This document shows positions 36,959 through 45,004 of a DNA stretch of 64,000 nt, piece after piece. Below the pieces are notes generated by a model. The model worked only from the letters and a program-made list of their open reading frames with translations. It made no database searches and was not told where the DNA came from. The translations under genes were made by a program, and so were the position numbers. The stretch is from Mariprofundus micogutta (lineage in GTDB: Bacteria > Pseudomonadota > Zetaproteobacteria > Mariprofundales > Mariprofundaceae), in the NCBI RefSeq assembly GCF_001895085.1, contig NZ_BDFD01000006.1, positions 1 through 64,000 of the forward strand. The letters are read 5' to 3'. The stretch's first letter is position 1; each line of letters opens with the position of its first letter.

Positions 36959-38173
36959 ATGTCGAATGAAATTCTGATTGGTCGCCAACCTATTTTCGAC
37001 CGTGACTACAACGTGGTTGCATACGAGATGCTGTTTCGGGGCGGGGCTCAGGGTTCCGATGTTGAAATGACCTCGCAGGTGATGGTCAACGCTGTCATGG
37101 ATATCGGACTGGAAAATATAGCTGGCGCATTGCCTGTTTTTTTCAATATAGATGAGTCATTTTTATTGCATGAGACAGGACTTTCTCAGGCACTGCCACA
37201 GCAGCAAGTGGTTCTGGAGGTGCTTGAACATGTGAATCCCGGCCCCGCTGTATTAGAGGCTTGCAGAAACTTAAAAGATGCGGGTTATACCCTGGCTCTC
37301 GATGATGTGATTAGCGTTGAACATGCGCGGCCATTTGTCGACCTGGTGGATATTATCAAAGTGGACTGGATTGAGGCTGAGGAAGATCCGGGTAATATCA
37401 TCAGTGCGTTCAGGCATGAAAATGTAAAGTTTCTGGCTGAAAAAATTGATTCATATGAAGAGGCTGAAAAAGCCAAGGCTCTGGGTTTCGATCTGTATCA
37501 GGGTTATTTCTACTGCAAACCCGATATTGTCAGTGGCAGCAAGCCGCCGGAATCACGCATGTCGGTTTTGCGCGCAATGCAGCAGGCTATGACTGCGACC
37601 TCGATTGATGAGATGTTTGATGTGGTGAAGCAGGATGTGACGCTCTCCTACCGCTTGTTAAAATATATCAACTCAGCGGCTTTTGCGCTCAGACGTGAGG
37701 TGCAGTCGATTGAACAGGCATTGAGTTTGCTGGGGCTGAGTAATATTCGCCGCTGGCTGACCCTGCTGACCATGACATCGCTGGCTGAAAATAAACCGAA
37801 AGAACTGATTCGCCAGGCCCTGTGGCGTGCCCGTTTTCTTGAAATGCTGGCAAGGGCGATGGGAGATGAAGCTATCGAGGATGATTTCCTTACCGGCCTG
37901 TTTTCCATTCTTGATGCGCTGCTGGATTGCTCCATGCAGGAGTCACTCGTTGAAGTGTCTCTGGCTGAACACGTCCATAACGGATTGATTGATGCCCGGT
38001 CAGCAATGGGTGAAAAACTTGCTGTAGCCAGAGCTCTTGAAACGGGTGACTGGGATGTGATCAGGTTGTTCAGTAATGATGGTAAACGCATCACATATGC
38101 TGAACTGACACGTCTGCAGACTGAGTCGATGCTCTGGGCAGACCAACAGATGGCGGCACTCTCCGCGTTATAA
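36959..38173 (+). CDS. EAL-HDOD signalling protein (YuxH/CdgJ-like)
   Basis: A 404-residue protein with an N-terminal EAL-like domain (about 4-200) and a HDOD domain (about 205-395). The EAL signature is degenerate, YEMLFR at 22-27 in place of EALLR, and few of the acidic metal ligands remain, so it probably binds or senses rather than hydrolyses c-di-GMP. The HDOD part has the expected YRLLKYINSAAFALRREVQSI and LLGLSNIRRWLTLL. Family members link c-di-GMP to motility or other outputs. It is divergent from ubiG and has a GGGAG ribosome binding site. Confidence 0.92.
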   Translation: MSNEILIGRQPIFDRDYNVVAYEMLFRGGAQGSDVEMTSQVMVNAVMDIGLENIAGALPVFFNIDESFLLHETGLSQALPQQQVVLEVLEHVNPGPAVLEACRNLKDAGYTLALDDVISVEHARPFVDLVDIIKVDWIEAEEDPGNIISAFRHENVKFLAEKIDSYEEAEKAKALGFDLYQGYFYCKPDIVSGSKPPESRMSVLRAMQQAMTATSIDEMFDVVKQDVTLSYRLLKYINSAAFALRREVQSIEQALSLLGLSNIRRWLTLLTMTSLAENKPKELIRQALWRARFLEMLARAMGDEAIEDDFLTGLFSILDALLDCSMQESLVEVSLAEHVHNGLIDARSAMGEKLAVARALETGDWDVIRLFSNDGKRITYAELTRLQTESMLWADQQMAALSAL

Positions 38174-38232
38174 ATAGCTGTTCTCAATTTAGAGGACTTC
38201 TTTCCGACCTTCTTCGCGGCTAGGCTGGCCGG

Positions 38233-39156
38233 GTGTTCGGTCAGATTATATTAACCCGCCTGCTGCAGGCTATTCCCACACTGCTGGGGGTGGCCACACT
38301 CGTGTTCTTTTTGCTGCATATGGTGCCGGGAGACCCTGTTGATGCCTTGCTGGGTGAGACAGCCATGCCTGCAGACCGGGAGGCTTTGCGTCAGGCTCTG
38401 AATCTCGATCAACCGATTCTTTATCAATATGCCACTTATCTCTCGGGACTTGCCACAGGTGATTGGGGCACAAGTCTGATTGATCACAGACCTGTGCTGG
38501 AACGTATTGTTGAGCGTGTGCCTGCGACTGCCAAACTTGCAGTCATCAGTCTCCTGCTGGCTGTGCTTCTGGCGCTACCCCTGGGTTATTGGGCTGCCCG
38601 CCATGCAGGCAAAGCACAGGATGTGGGGGCGATGGGGTTCTCCCTGATTGGTGTCTCTATTCCTAACTTCTGGCTTGGCCCCATGTTGATGCTGTTGTTT
38701 GCAGTAGGCCTAGGTTGGCTGCCGGTTTCCGGCATGGATCAGCCGGGCTCAATAGTCCTGCCTGCCGTGACACTGGGTACGGCGCTGGCAGCAGTACTCT
38801 CGCGCATGGCCCGCTCCTCATGGCTGGAAGCGATGAGTATGGATGCAACTCGAACTGCGCGCGCATTCGGCGTGGCTGATCGTATCATCTGGTGGCGCCA
38901 TGCTGCACGCCTGGCCGCAATTCCGGTGATTACCATGTTTGCCCTGCAGTTAGGGGCCGTACTTGGTGGTGCGGTGATTACCGAAACCGTATTCGACTGG
39001 CCGGGGCTGGGGCTATTGACGATTGAGGCGATACAAAGCCGTGACTATCCGCTGGTGCAGGGCTGTGTGCTGCTTATTGCCGGGTTTTATGTCTTGGCGA
39101 ATCTGCTGGCCGATCTGCTGGGCATGTGGCTCGATCCGAGGCAGCGGCATGCGTAA
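38233..39156 (+). CDS. DppB-type ABC transporter permease
   Basis: A 307-residue inner-membrane permease of the dipeptide/oligopeptide/nickel family. N-terminal helix and GVATLVFFLLHMVPGDPVDALLG, then about six membrane segments with the cytoplasmic EAA-like loop DATRTARAFGVADRIIWWRHAARLAA and the C-terminal GAVITETVFDWPGLG signature. The start is a GTG. Partner permease gene follows after 89 bases. No solute-binding protein or ATPase gene is near, so the substrate and even the full transporter are unresolved. Confidence 0.9.
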   Translation: MFGQIILTRLLQAIPTLLGVATLVFFLLHMVPGDPVDALLGETAMPADREALRQALNLDQPILYQYATYLSGLATGDWGTSLIDHRPVLERIVERVPATAKLAVISLLLAVLLALPLGYWAARHAGKAQDVGAMGFSLIGVSIPNFWLGPMLMLLFAVGLGWLPVSGMDQPGSIVLPAVTLGTALAAVLSRMARSSWLEAMSMDATRTARAFGVADRIIWWRHAARLAAIPVITMFALQLGAVLGGAVITETVFDWPGLGLLTIEAIQSRDYPLVQGCVLLIAGFYVLANLLADLLGMWLDPRQRHA

Positions 39157-39245
39157 CGGCTTTTTCACCGCAGAGTACGCAAAGTTACGCAAAGTAAAGT
39201 TGATGGGGCGCATGTATGTCTTGAGTCAAAGATTGAGGGCGTTGT
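39157..39245 (+). repeat. Intergenic CACCGCAGAG-type repeat between the permeases
   Basis: The spacer holds TTTCACCGCAGAG (39163-39175) followed by tandem TACGCAAAG units. The same sequence type (TTTCACCGCAAAG) recurs at 57977 and, degenerate and inverted, at about 58156-58177. It looks like a dispersed intergenic repeat that has inserted between two genes of one operon. Confidence 0.5.
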
Positions 39246-40052
39246 ATGTCTAAATCGGCACTGAGGCTGGCAGGTTTCTGCCTCTCTTTCCCCTTGCTGG
39301 TGCTACTCGTGGCGGCAGTGAGCGGGGAGAATAGTCATGCCATTGATCTCGATGCGGTGTTGCATGGCATGGGCAGTACTCATCTGCTCGGCACCGATGC
39401 CTTGGGGCGCGATGTGCTGGCCAGGCTTTCCGAAGGGCTTCAGTTATCCCTGACGGTTGGCGTTACGGTGGTGCTGTTTGGTGGTGCGGTTGGCATTGCT
39501 ATCGGCATGCTGGCTGGTTGGGTTGGCGGCTGGGTGGATGCACTGCTGATGCGTATCGCCGATATCGTACTCTCTTTTCCGGGAATTTTGCTGGCCATTG
39601 CTCTGGCGGCAATGCTTGGCCCCGGTATTGATAATCTGGTCATGGCACTCGTTGCGGTTGGCTGGGTCGGATTTGCACGCCTCTCCAGAGTGCAGGTTTT
39701 ATCGTTGAAATCAGTACCCTTTGTAGAAGCTTCTATCGCCAATGGAACAGATTCAGCTTACATTGCAGTTCGTCATCTGCTCCCGAATATCGCGGCTCCA
39801 CTGCTGGTGGAGGCGAGTTTCGGTTTAGCCGCTGTGATTATCGGCGAGGCAGGCCTCTCATTCCTCGGTGTCGGTGTGCAGCCGCCCGATGCTTCACTTG
39901 GCACGATGATCCGCGAAGGCACCCGTCTGATGTTGGTCTCCCCCGGTCTCGTTATCTGGCCCGGCCTGATTCTCTTCTCTCTGGTCATGGCCGTGAACCT
40001 TCTCGGTGACGCCTTGCGCGATAAACTCGATGTGCGCATGGAAAAAACATAA
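39246..40052 (+). CDS. DppC-type ABC transporter permease
   Basis: A 268-residue permease and the probable partner of the DppB-type protein upstream. Typical features are HLLGTDALGRDVLARLSEG near the N-terminus, the EAA-type loop around EASIANGTDSAYIAVRHLLPNIAAPL, and the C-terminal GEAGLSFLGVGVQPPDASLGTMI signature. About five to six membrane segments. It lacks the N-terminal cytoplasmic extension of many DppC proteins. Both permeases appear intact, so the missing ATPase and binding proteins are presumably encoded elsewhere. Confidence 0.9.
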   Translation: MSKSALRLAGFCLSFPLLVLLVAAVSGENSHAIDLDAVLHGMGSTHLLGTDALGRDVLARLSEGLQLSLTVGVTVVLFGGAVGIAIGMLAGWVGGWVDALLMRIADIVLSFPGILLAIALAAMLGPGIDNLVMALVAVGWVGFARLSRVQVLSLKSVPFVEASIANGTDSAYIAVRHLLPNIAAPLLVEASFGLAAVIIGEAGLSFLGVGVQPPDASLGTMIREGTRLMLVSPGLVIWPGLILFSLVMAVNLLGDALRDKLDVRMEKT

Positions 40053-40088
40053 TCGCTCATCGTAAGGCTGGTGATGATTGATTAGGAT

Positions 40089-40361
40089 ATAATTGCACTT
40101 TACAGTACTGTTCGCGATAAAAAGTTTTTTCAGACCGGCAGCAATGCTGGCATTCAGGCAAAGCATGCACAAAAGCTGTGACGACAACTGGCTCGACTTG
40201 ATGCTTCGATTTCTCCTGAAGATATGGATATTCCCGGCTGGAAGCTGTATGCACTCAAAGGTGACCTTGAATGTCATTGGTCGCTTTGGGTGAATGGAAA
40301 CTGGCGCCTGACATTCGCTTTTGAGGGCGAAGATGCTGTGCTGGTTGATTATCAGGATTAA
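40089..40361 (+). pseudogene. higB: Broken HigB-type (RelE/ParE fold) toxin gene
   Basis: In one frame the stretch translates as KKFFQTGSNAGIQAKHAQKL, then a TGA at 40179-40181, then RQLARLDASISPEDMDIPGW and on to NGNWRLTFAFEGEDAVLVDY. This is a full HigB mRNA-interferase sequence interrupted by one in-frame stop where CGA (Arg) would be expected. No ATG start is evident either. The frame before and after the stop is the same, so one base change explains the break. The intact antitoxin gene follows after 15 bases with AGGAGG. The toxin is almost certainly inactive unless the TGA is read through. Confidence 0.88.
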
Positions 40362-40376
40362 CATTAGGAGGTCAGA

Positions 40377-40640
40377 ATGAGTCGTATGTTTAACCCGCCT
40401 CACCCTGGCGTATTACTAAAAGAAGATGTGCTTCCCAGTCTGGGGATTTCAGTGACCGATGCGGCCTCACAACTGGGTGTGACGCGCCTAACCCTGTCCA
40501 AAATCATTAACGGAAAGTCGTTCATCAGCCCGGATATGGCCCTGCGCCTGGCTGCCTGGCAGGGCATGCAGATGGCCTATGACCTCTGGCAGGCTGAGCA
40601 GCAAGTCCCGTCCGAATATTGTTCCGCCCGAGAGATTTAA
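40377..40640 (+). CDS. higA: HigA-family antitoxin
   Basis: An 87-residue Xre-type helix-turn-helix antitoxin. It begins with the family motif [30 protein letters not shown], followed by [24 protein letters not shown]. It is slightly short at the C-terminus compared with the usual 95-100 residues. A strong AGGAGG precedes the ATG. Antitoxins of this type bind their toxin and repress the operon. Since the upstream toxin gene is broken, it may persist as a lone repressor or as an antitoxin against a related toxin. Confidence 0.92.
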   Translation: MSRMFNPPHPGVLLKEDVLPSLGISVTDAASQLGVTRLTLSKIINGKSFISPDMALRLAAWQGMQMAYDLWQAEQQVPSEYCSAREI

Positions 40641-40699
40641 CGCATGTATTACCAAGTTATGTGTCAAAAAAAGACCCTTGTGGCCAAGAGGTAAAAGAG

Positions 40700-41329
40700 A
40701 TGTCAGATTATAAAGAAAGGTTAGAGGCAACACTATCGGGGACTAATTGCGGCACGTTTTCTCATGACTTTTCGAAGAATCTAATAAATATAGATCAGCG
40801 AGTGCAGTTACTAATTGGTTTAAGAAAGCCGACAGTAACCTTCGAAGAGTGGGTAAATATTATTCACCCTGAAGATAGAAGCATTGCTTTCCTCATACAA
40901 AAAGAGTTAGAAAATCAAAGTCCTCATATAAATGTATCCTATCGTATTATCAAAGATAACAACGATAGTTACATAAAAGTTGATTCATTCGTCAAATACA
41001 AAGATAAAGTCCCACTAACAACATATGGATTAGTTCAGGATATTACTGATTTGATGAGCCAGAAAGTAGAGCTGGAAATAAAGAATAAAGAGCTAGAATC
41101 TATAACCAAACAACTACAAGCTGCGCTAGAAGAAGTAAAAGTTTTAAAAGGAATAATTACTATCTGTTCATATTGTAAAAAAATTCATGCTGACGATGAC
41201 TCATGGCAACAAATAGAATCATATATAGCCACTCACTCCGAAGCTCAATTTAGCCACGGCATTTGTCCAGGCTGTAGGGATAAACCGATAAAAGAATTAA
41301 AGGAGTGGTTAAAGAAAAAAACTTATTAG
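40700..41329 (+). CDS. PAS-domain protein with C-terminal CxxC domain
   Basis: A 209-residue protein. PAS-type fold about 8-125 (FSHDFSKNLINIDQRVQLLIG to YGLVQDITDLM), a coiled-coil linker (about 125-155), and a C-terminal module ICSYCKKIHADDDSWQQIESYIATHSEAQFSHGICPGC whose four Cys resemble a zinc or redox site. This module is common after PAS and receiver domains in environmental bacteria; its function is unknown to me. The frame is open from 40619, overlapping higA, but ATG 40700 has an AGAGG motif. Its AT-rich codons and the toxin-antitoxin neighbour suggest recent transfer. Confidence 0.82.
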   Translation: MSDYKERLEATLSGTNCGTFSHDFSKNLINIDQRVQLLIGLRKPTVTFEEWVNIIHPEDRSIAFLIQKELENQSPHINVSYRIIKDNNDSYIKVDSFVKYKDKVPLTTYGLVQDITDLMSQKVELEIKNKELESITKQLQAALEEVKVLKGIITICSYCKKIHADDDSWQQIESYIATHSEAQFSHGICPGCRDKPIKELKEWLKKKTY

Positions 41330-41368
41330 CCTTACGAAATATCACATCACTTATTGAACTGTTTGATG

Positions 41369-41447
41369 ACTGCTTTTGGCCGAACGCGGACATTCAGAAT
41401 TAAATTACACAGTTGTTATTCGGCCAGTAATTCTGAAGGAAAGCAGT
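41369..41447. repeat. 79-base palindromic element in the nagZ leader
   Basis: Three pairs of perfectly complementary arms lie in the order C-A-B-A'-B'-C'. C is ACTGCTTT (41369-41376) with AAAGCAGT (41440-41447). A is TGGCCGAA (41377-41384) with TTCGGCCA (41419-41426). B is TTCAGAATTA (41393-41402) with TAATTCTGAA (41428-41437). A and B pairs cross each other, so they allow either a pseudoknot or two exclusive hairpins inside the outer stem. The only visible purine-rich ribosome binding sequence of nagZ (GAAGGA, 41435-41440) overlaps B'. The sequence resembles GGCCGAA-type intergenic repeats seen in proteobacteria. Confidence 0.7.
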
Positions 41448-41452
41448 ATTTA

Positions 41453-42334
41453 ATGAATAAACATTTGATTGTCGGGTTGGAAAGTTTGCAATTAACTGAG
41501 CTGGAGCGGGTCTGGTTGAAAGAGAAGCCGCCGCTCGGTGTGATTCTGTTTGCGCGCAATATCGAGAGTCCGGCGCAGGTGAAGGCGCTGCTGGATGAGG
41601 TGCGTGCATGTGCGGGTAATGATACCTGGGCGGCAATCGATGAAGAGGGTGGCAGGGTCAATAGAATTCCATGGGCGCCATTTAATCAACGACGACATGC
41701 TGCGGAGTATGGAGAGATGTATGCCCGCAACGCAGGCACTGCTATCCAGGCTGTATACCAGGACAGTTTTATTACTGGTGAGGCCTTGAAGGAGCTTGGA
41801 TTTACGCACAACTGTGCGCCGGTGCTGGATCTGTTTTGCACTGAAGGGCATTCAATTATTGGTAAACGCTCCTTCGGGGAAGATGTGGCTCAGGTTGCTG
41901 CTCTGGCCACGGCCTGTATGCGCGGCTTGAGCGATGCTGGAATTGAAGCTGTAGGAAAGCATTTTCCCGGCCATGGTCGTGCGAATGCCGACTCACATGT
42001 GGCCGTGCCTGAGGTGAGAGCAGAGATGAATACCCTGTTTGACGAATCCGAACCATTTTCAGTCCTGATTAAAGAAGGGTTGAAACATATTATGACTGCG
42101 CATGTGGTTTATTCAGCCGTGCGTCCCGAGGTGGCAACGCTTTCCCCATTTTGGGTGCATCATGTACTCAGGGAGCGTATGCACTTTTTCGGACGCATCT
42201 GGTCGGATGACCTCTGCATGAAAGGGGTGGGCGATGACGTAGTGCATGCGGCCAAGGCCGCTTTGAACGTCGGTTGTGATGCATTGCTGGTTTGTGAGCC
42301 TGAGGGCGTGGCAGATGTGTATCACAGCTTATAG
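41453..42334 (+). CDS. nagZ: Beta-N-acetylhexosaminidase NagZ (GH3)
   Basis: Cytoplasmic glycosidase that releases GlcNAc from anhydro-muropeptides during cell-wall recycling. 293 residues from the chosen start MNKHLIVGLESLQL. GH3 features are AIDEEGGRVNRIPW, NCAPVLDLF, IGKRSFGED and the catalytic His loop AVGKHFPGHGRANADSHVA. The later DDLCMKGV carries the nucleophile Asp. The frame opens at 41354 inside the palindromic element, so ATG 41453 is preferred. It is slightly shorter than E. coli NagZ (341). An AmgK-like sugar kinase elsewhere in the window (60724) fits the same recycling route. Confidence 0.92.
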   Translation: MNKHLIVGLESLQLTELERVWLKEKPPLGVILFARNIESPAQVKALLDEVRACAGNDTWAAIDEEGGRVNRIPWAPFNQRRHAAEYGEMYARNAGTAIQAVYQDSFITGEALKELGFTHNCAPVLDLFCTEGHSIIGKRSFGEDVAQVAALATACMRGLSDAGIEAVGKHFPGHGRANADSHVAVPEVRAEMNTLFDESEPFSVLIKEGLKHIMTAHVVYSAVRPEVATLSPFWVHHVLRERMHFFGRIWSDDLCMKGVGDDVVHAAKAALNVGCDALLVCEPEGVADVYHSL

Positions 42335-42366
42335 TGCTTTCTGAGCCAAGGTTGATTCAAAGTATA

Positions 42367-42417
42367 GTGATCCCTGTCACATCAATTTACAGGTTTTTTT
42401 GACAACGTAACTGTTAC
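42367..42417. promoter_or_regulatory. Two palindromes upstream of the 43-residue membrane protein
   Basis: GTGA-TCCCTG-TCAC at 42367-42380 matches the general CRP/FNR-family half-site spacing (GTGA, six bases, TCAC). A second palindrome, GTAAC-T-GTTAC, lies at 42407-42417, and TTGACA at 42399-42404 could serve as a -35. Suggestive only. Confidence 0.35.
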
Positions 42418-42441
42418 ATCCAGCCAGAAGGAGGGATAGTT

Positions 42442-42573
42442 ATGGATAGCAGGCATGTGAATCAGTTTCACCACGATTATGGCACAACGCCGACTATTGG
42501 CATGATGGTCCTTGTCACTCTTGTTCTGGTTGCGATGGCCGGTTTAAAGCTGCTAATCAATTATCTTCAATAA
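42442..42573 (+). CDS. 43-residue membrane microprotein
   Basis: A short frame, MDSRHVNQFHHDYGTTPTIG and then a single hydrophobic helix (about 20-38, including MMVLVTLVLVAMAGLKLL) and a short tail. The N-terminal half is polar and has three His. A strong AAGGAGGGA lies just before the ATG at good spacing, and possible regulatory palindromes sit upstream. No family recognised. It stands alone between nagZ and the convergent GGDEF-EAL gene. The clear ribosome binding site makes translation likely. Confidence 0.65.
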   Translation: MDSRHVNQFHHDYGTTPTIGMMVLVTLVLVAMAGLKLLINYLQ

Positions 42574-42608
42574 ACCTGCCGTCCTTCCATGTCGCATATT
42601 CTGACTTG

Positions 42609-44735
42609 TTAAACTGAAAAAGGTTTGTAAATCATAGGTCCGGCTTTTTCGGACGGGACAGGTGGGCTGAACAGGAAGCCTTGAATCTGATCGCATTCAC
42701 AGCTGCGCAGGAATTCCAGTTGTTCTGTGGTTTCCACACCTTCTGCAACCACGTTCAATTCCAGCGCCTTGGCCAGTGAGATGATGGCTGTGGTAATTGT
42801 AATATCCTGTTTGTCCTGAGGAATATCCATAACGAAAGATCGGTCGATTTTGAGCACATCGAGCGGAAAATGTTTGAGATAGGCCATGCTGGAGTAACCT
42901 GTGCCGAAATCATCAACAGATAGTTTCATTCCCATCTGTTTCATTTCATTAAGCACCCTCATGGCGGTTTCCGCATCTTGCATCAGGACACTTTCAGTGA
43001 TTTCAAACTCGAGTAGCTCTGACTCTACGCCTGTTTCATTGATGATTTGTTCGACTGCCTCCAGCAACTGATGGTCTGAAAACTGGTGGCATGAGAGGTT
43101 TACAGCCATGGTGATTGGCTCTGCACCTGCTTGCCGCCAGGCTTGAAGTTGTTGGCAGGCCGTTTTAATCACCCATTTCCCCATCGGGATAATCAGACCG
43201 GAATCTTCTGCGACCGGGATAAAGTCGGCCGGGGAGACCATGCCTTTTTCAGGGTGAATCCAGCGAATCAGTGCTTCAAACCCTTCCACCTTCAATGTAT
43301 TGGCATTGATTTTGGGTTGATAAAACAGCGTCATCTCATCGTTTTTCAGTGCTTTGTATAACTCACTTTCAAGCTGGAGCCTGTTCTGGCTCTGCTGACG
43401 CAGTTCATCGTCATAAAAGAATACGCCATTGCGCCCTTTATATTTTACCTGATACATGGCGGCATCGGCGTGTTTAAGCAGTGAATCAATTTCGTTCCCA
43501 TCATCAGGGTAAATTGAGACGCCGATGCTGGAGGTGACCACAACGCGATTACCCACCAGCATGATCGGTTCACTCAGACTCTTCAGGACGCGTTCGGCAA
43601 CGGTGCTGACATGATGCAGATCTTTGATGTCAGTCAGCATAAGAGTGAATTCATCGCCACCAAGCCTTGCAAGTGAATCGGAACTCCCCTGAATATCTTT
43701 CGTTGCGACATCAGTACCGCGAATGCATTGCTGTAAGCGACTGGAAATTTCAGCAAGCAGTTGATCGCCAGCCTTGTGCCCCAGACTGTCGTTGATGCGT
43801 TTGAAGTTATCCAGATCAAGAAACATGACGGCTATTCTGGTGCCGTTGCGCTGGGCTTGCTGCAGGGCCTGCTGCAGGTGTTCTTTAAACAGGGTTCGGT
43901 TCGGTAGTCCGGTAATGGCATCGTAATAGGCCAGTTGCCGGATTTCAGCTTCGGCGTTTTTCCTCTCGGTGATATCCTGAAATGTTCCGAATAGCTGGGT
44001 TGTTGTTCCGTCAGGGATACGTTCGGCATGCATGTGTATATCGCGAGCGGTGCCGTTCGGCAGAGTGGCTGTGAATTCAATGTCGGAGGGGCAGTCGCGC
44101 TGAGCTTGTTCAACGGCCAGATCAAAAGCAGCTCTATCATCAGGATGGATGGATTTAAGCAGCATCTGATAGAATACACAGGGGGAAGTGCGGGGCACAC
44201 GGAAAATGTGATAGGTGGCTGCTGAAACGAGCATCTCTTTTGTGTCGGTGTCCCAGCTCCAGTTGCCTAGCTTGGCGATACGTTGGGCTTCGGAAAGTAA
44301 TTTGGCATTGAGGGTGGCTTCCTTTATTGCCTGACTGGCTCGCAGGGTGTACTGAATCCGGTGTCCAATGACCGGCCAGTTAACAGGTTTGGATATAAAG
44401 TCTGTGGCGCCGCAATCGAAAGCTTTTTCAATGGCTTCAATGTCATCCTGCCCTGTCATGATAATGACAGGCATATTGCGACCATTTGGCAGTTGGCGAA
44501 GATTTTCACAGAAATCATAGCCGTTCATGACCGGCATCATGACATCACAGAGGATCAGGTCGACAGGGGAATGTTTGAAAACGTCCAGTGCTTCCTGACC
44601 ATTGCTGGCCACCACAACGGTATAGCCATCTTCTTGCAAGGTCTCAGCCATGACCTCACGCAGTAACTCATCGTCATCAATGACCATGACCGTGTGCAGG
44701 CCATTGTTGCCTTTATGAATATCAATCCCACTCAT
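42609..44735 (-). CDS. REC-PAS-GGDEF-EAL response regulator
   Basis: A 708-residue c-di-GMP enzyme. Receiver domain about 14-130 with phosphoacceptor D64 in LILCDVMMP, PAS about 145-258 ending in GTFQDITERK, GGDEF about 265-435 with intact RLGGDEF (GGDEF at 359-363), and EAL about 450-700 with intact EALIRW (E487). It could therefore both make and break c-di-GMP, under control of the receiver. ATG 44735 (GGGAC upstream) is preferred to 44774. No cognate kinase is adjacent. It forms a signalling neighbourhood with the PilZ gene across the hairpin cluster. Confidence 0.93.
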   Translation of the reverse strand: MSGIDIHKGNNGLHTVMVIDDDELLREVMAETLQEDGYTVVVASNGQEALDVFKHSPVDLILCDVMMPVMNGYDFCENLRQLPNGRNMPVIIMTGQDDIEAIEKAFDCGATDFISKPVNWPVIGHRIQYTLRASQAIKEATLNAKLLSEAQRIAKLGNWSWDTDTKEMLVSAATYHIFRVPRTSPCVFYQMLLKSIHPDDRAAFDLAVEQAQRDCPSDIEFTATLPNGTARDIHMHAERIPDGTTTQLFGTFQDITERKNAEAEIRQLAYYDAITGLPNRTLFKEHLQQALQQAQRNGTRIAVMFLDLDNFKRINDSLGHKAGDQLLAEISSRLQQCIRGTDVATKDIQGSSDSLARLGGDEFTLMLTDIKDLHHVSTVAERVLKSLSEPIMLVGNRVVVTSSIGVSIYPDDGNEIDSLLKHADAAMYQVKYKGRNGVFFYDDELRQQSQNRLQLESELYKALKNDEMTLFYQPKINANTLKVEGFEALIRWIHPEKGMVSPADFIPVAEDSGLIIPMGKWVIKTACQQLQAWRQAGAEPITMAVNLSCHQFSDHQLLEAVEQIINETGVESELLEFEITESVLMQDAETAMRVLNEMKQMGMKLSVDDFGTGYSSMAYLKHFPLDVLKIDRSFVMDIPQDKQDITITTAIISLAKALELNVVAEGVETTEQLEFLRSCECDQIQGFLFSPPVPSEKAGPMIYKPFSV

Positions 44736-44764
44736 GGCAAAGTCCCGAGCAAATGCTATGCCAC

Positions 44765-44908
44765 AATTCCTCATGATTGAGGAATTGGACGAGCTTCAGC
44801 TCGCCTGAAAGGTGAGGGGCAGGAGCCCCGAATCACCATTTGGAAGGAAAGCCAAATGGGACGACTGTATAGTCGCCCTTTGGGTGAGGGGCAGGAGCCC
44901 CGAATCAC
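44765..44908. repeat. Cluster of hairpins with a 26-base direct repeat
   Basis: The spacer is almost wholly made of short inverted repeats: AATTCCTCA/TGAGGAATT (44765-44786), GGGGC-AGGA-GCCCC, CCATTTGG/CCAAATGG (44836-44859), CGACT/AGTCG (44862-44875) and a second GGGGC-AGGA-GCCCC. A 26-base direct repeat occurs at 44811-44836 and 44883-44908, 72 bases apart. A further TTCAGCTCGCC segment recurs near 44797 and near 44940. Not a CRISPR array: only two copies. It is a composite palindromic intergenic repeat of the REP/BIME kind. Confidence 0.7.
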
Positions 44909-45004
44909 AATCCCGAGCCATGTTCACAACGCAGGTTTTCAGCTCGCCGAAGGGAGAGAACTTTCAACAGCGACGCTCCCGCTGCGCGATAGTGTTCTTT
45001 CTAA

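Noticed and set aside
41369-41447. Integron attC site before nagZ
   Set aside because: The arms lack the RYYYAAC and GTTRRRY box pair, and no integron integrase or cassette array is present.
44811-44908. Possible CRISPR array from a repeated 26-base unit
   Set aside because: Only two copies, the intervening sequence is itself made of hairpins, and no cas genes are near.
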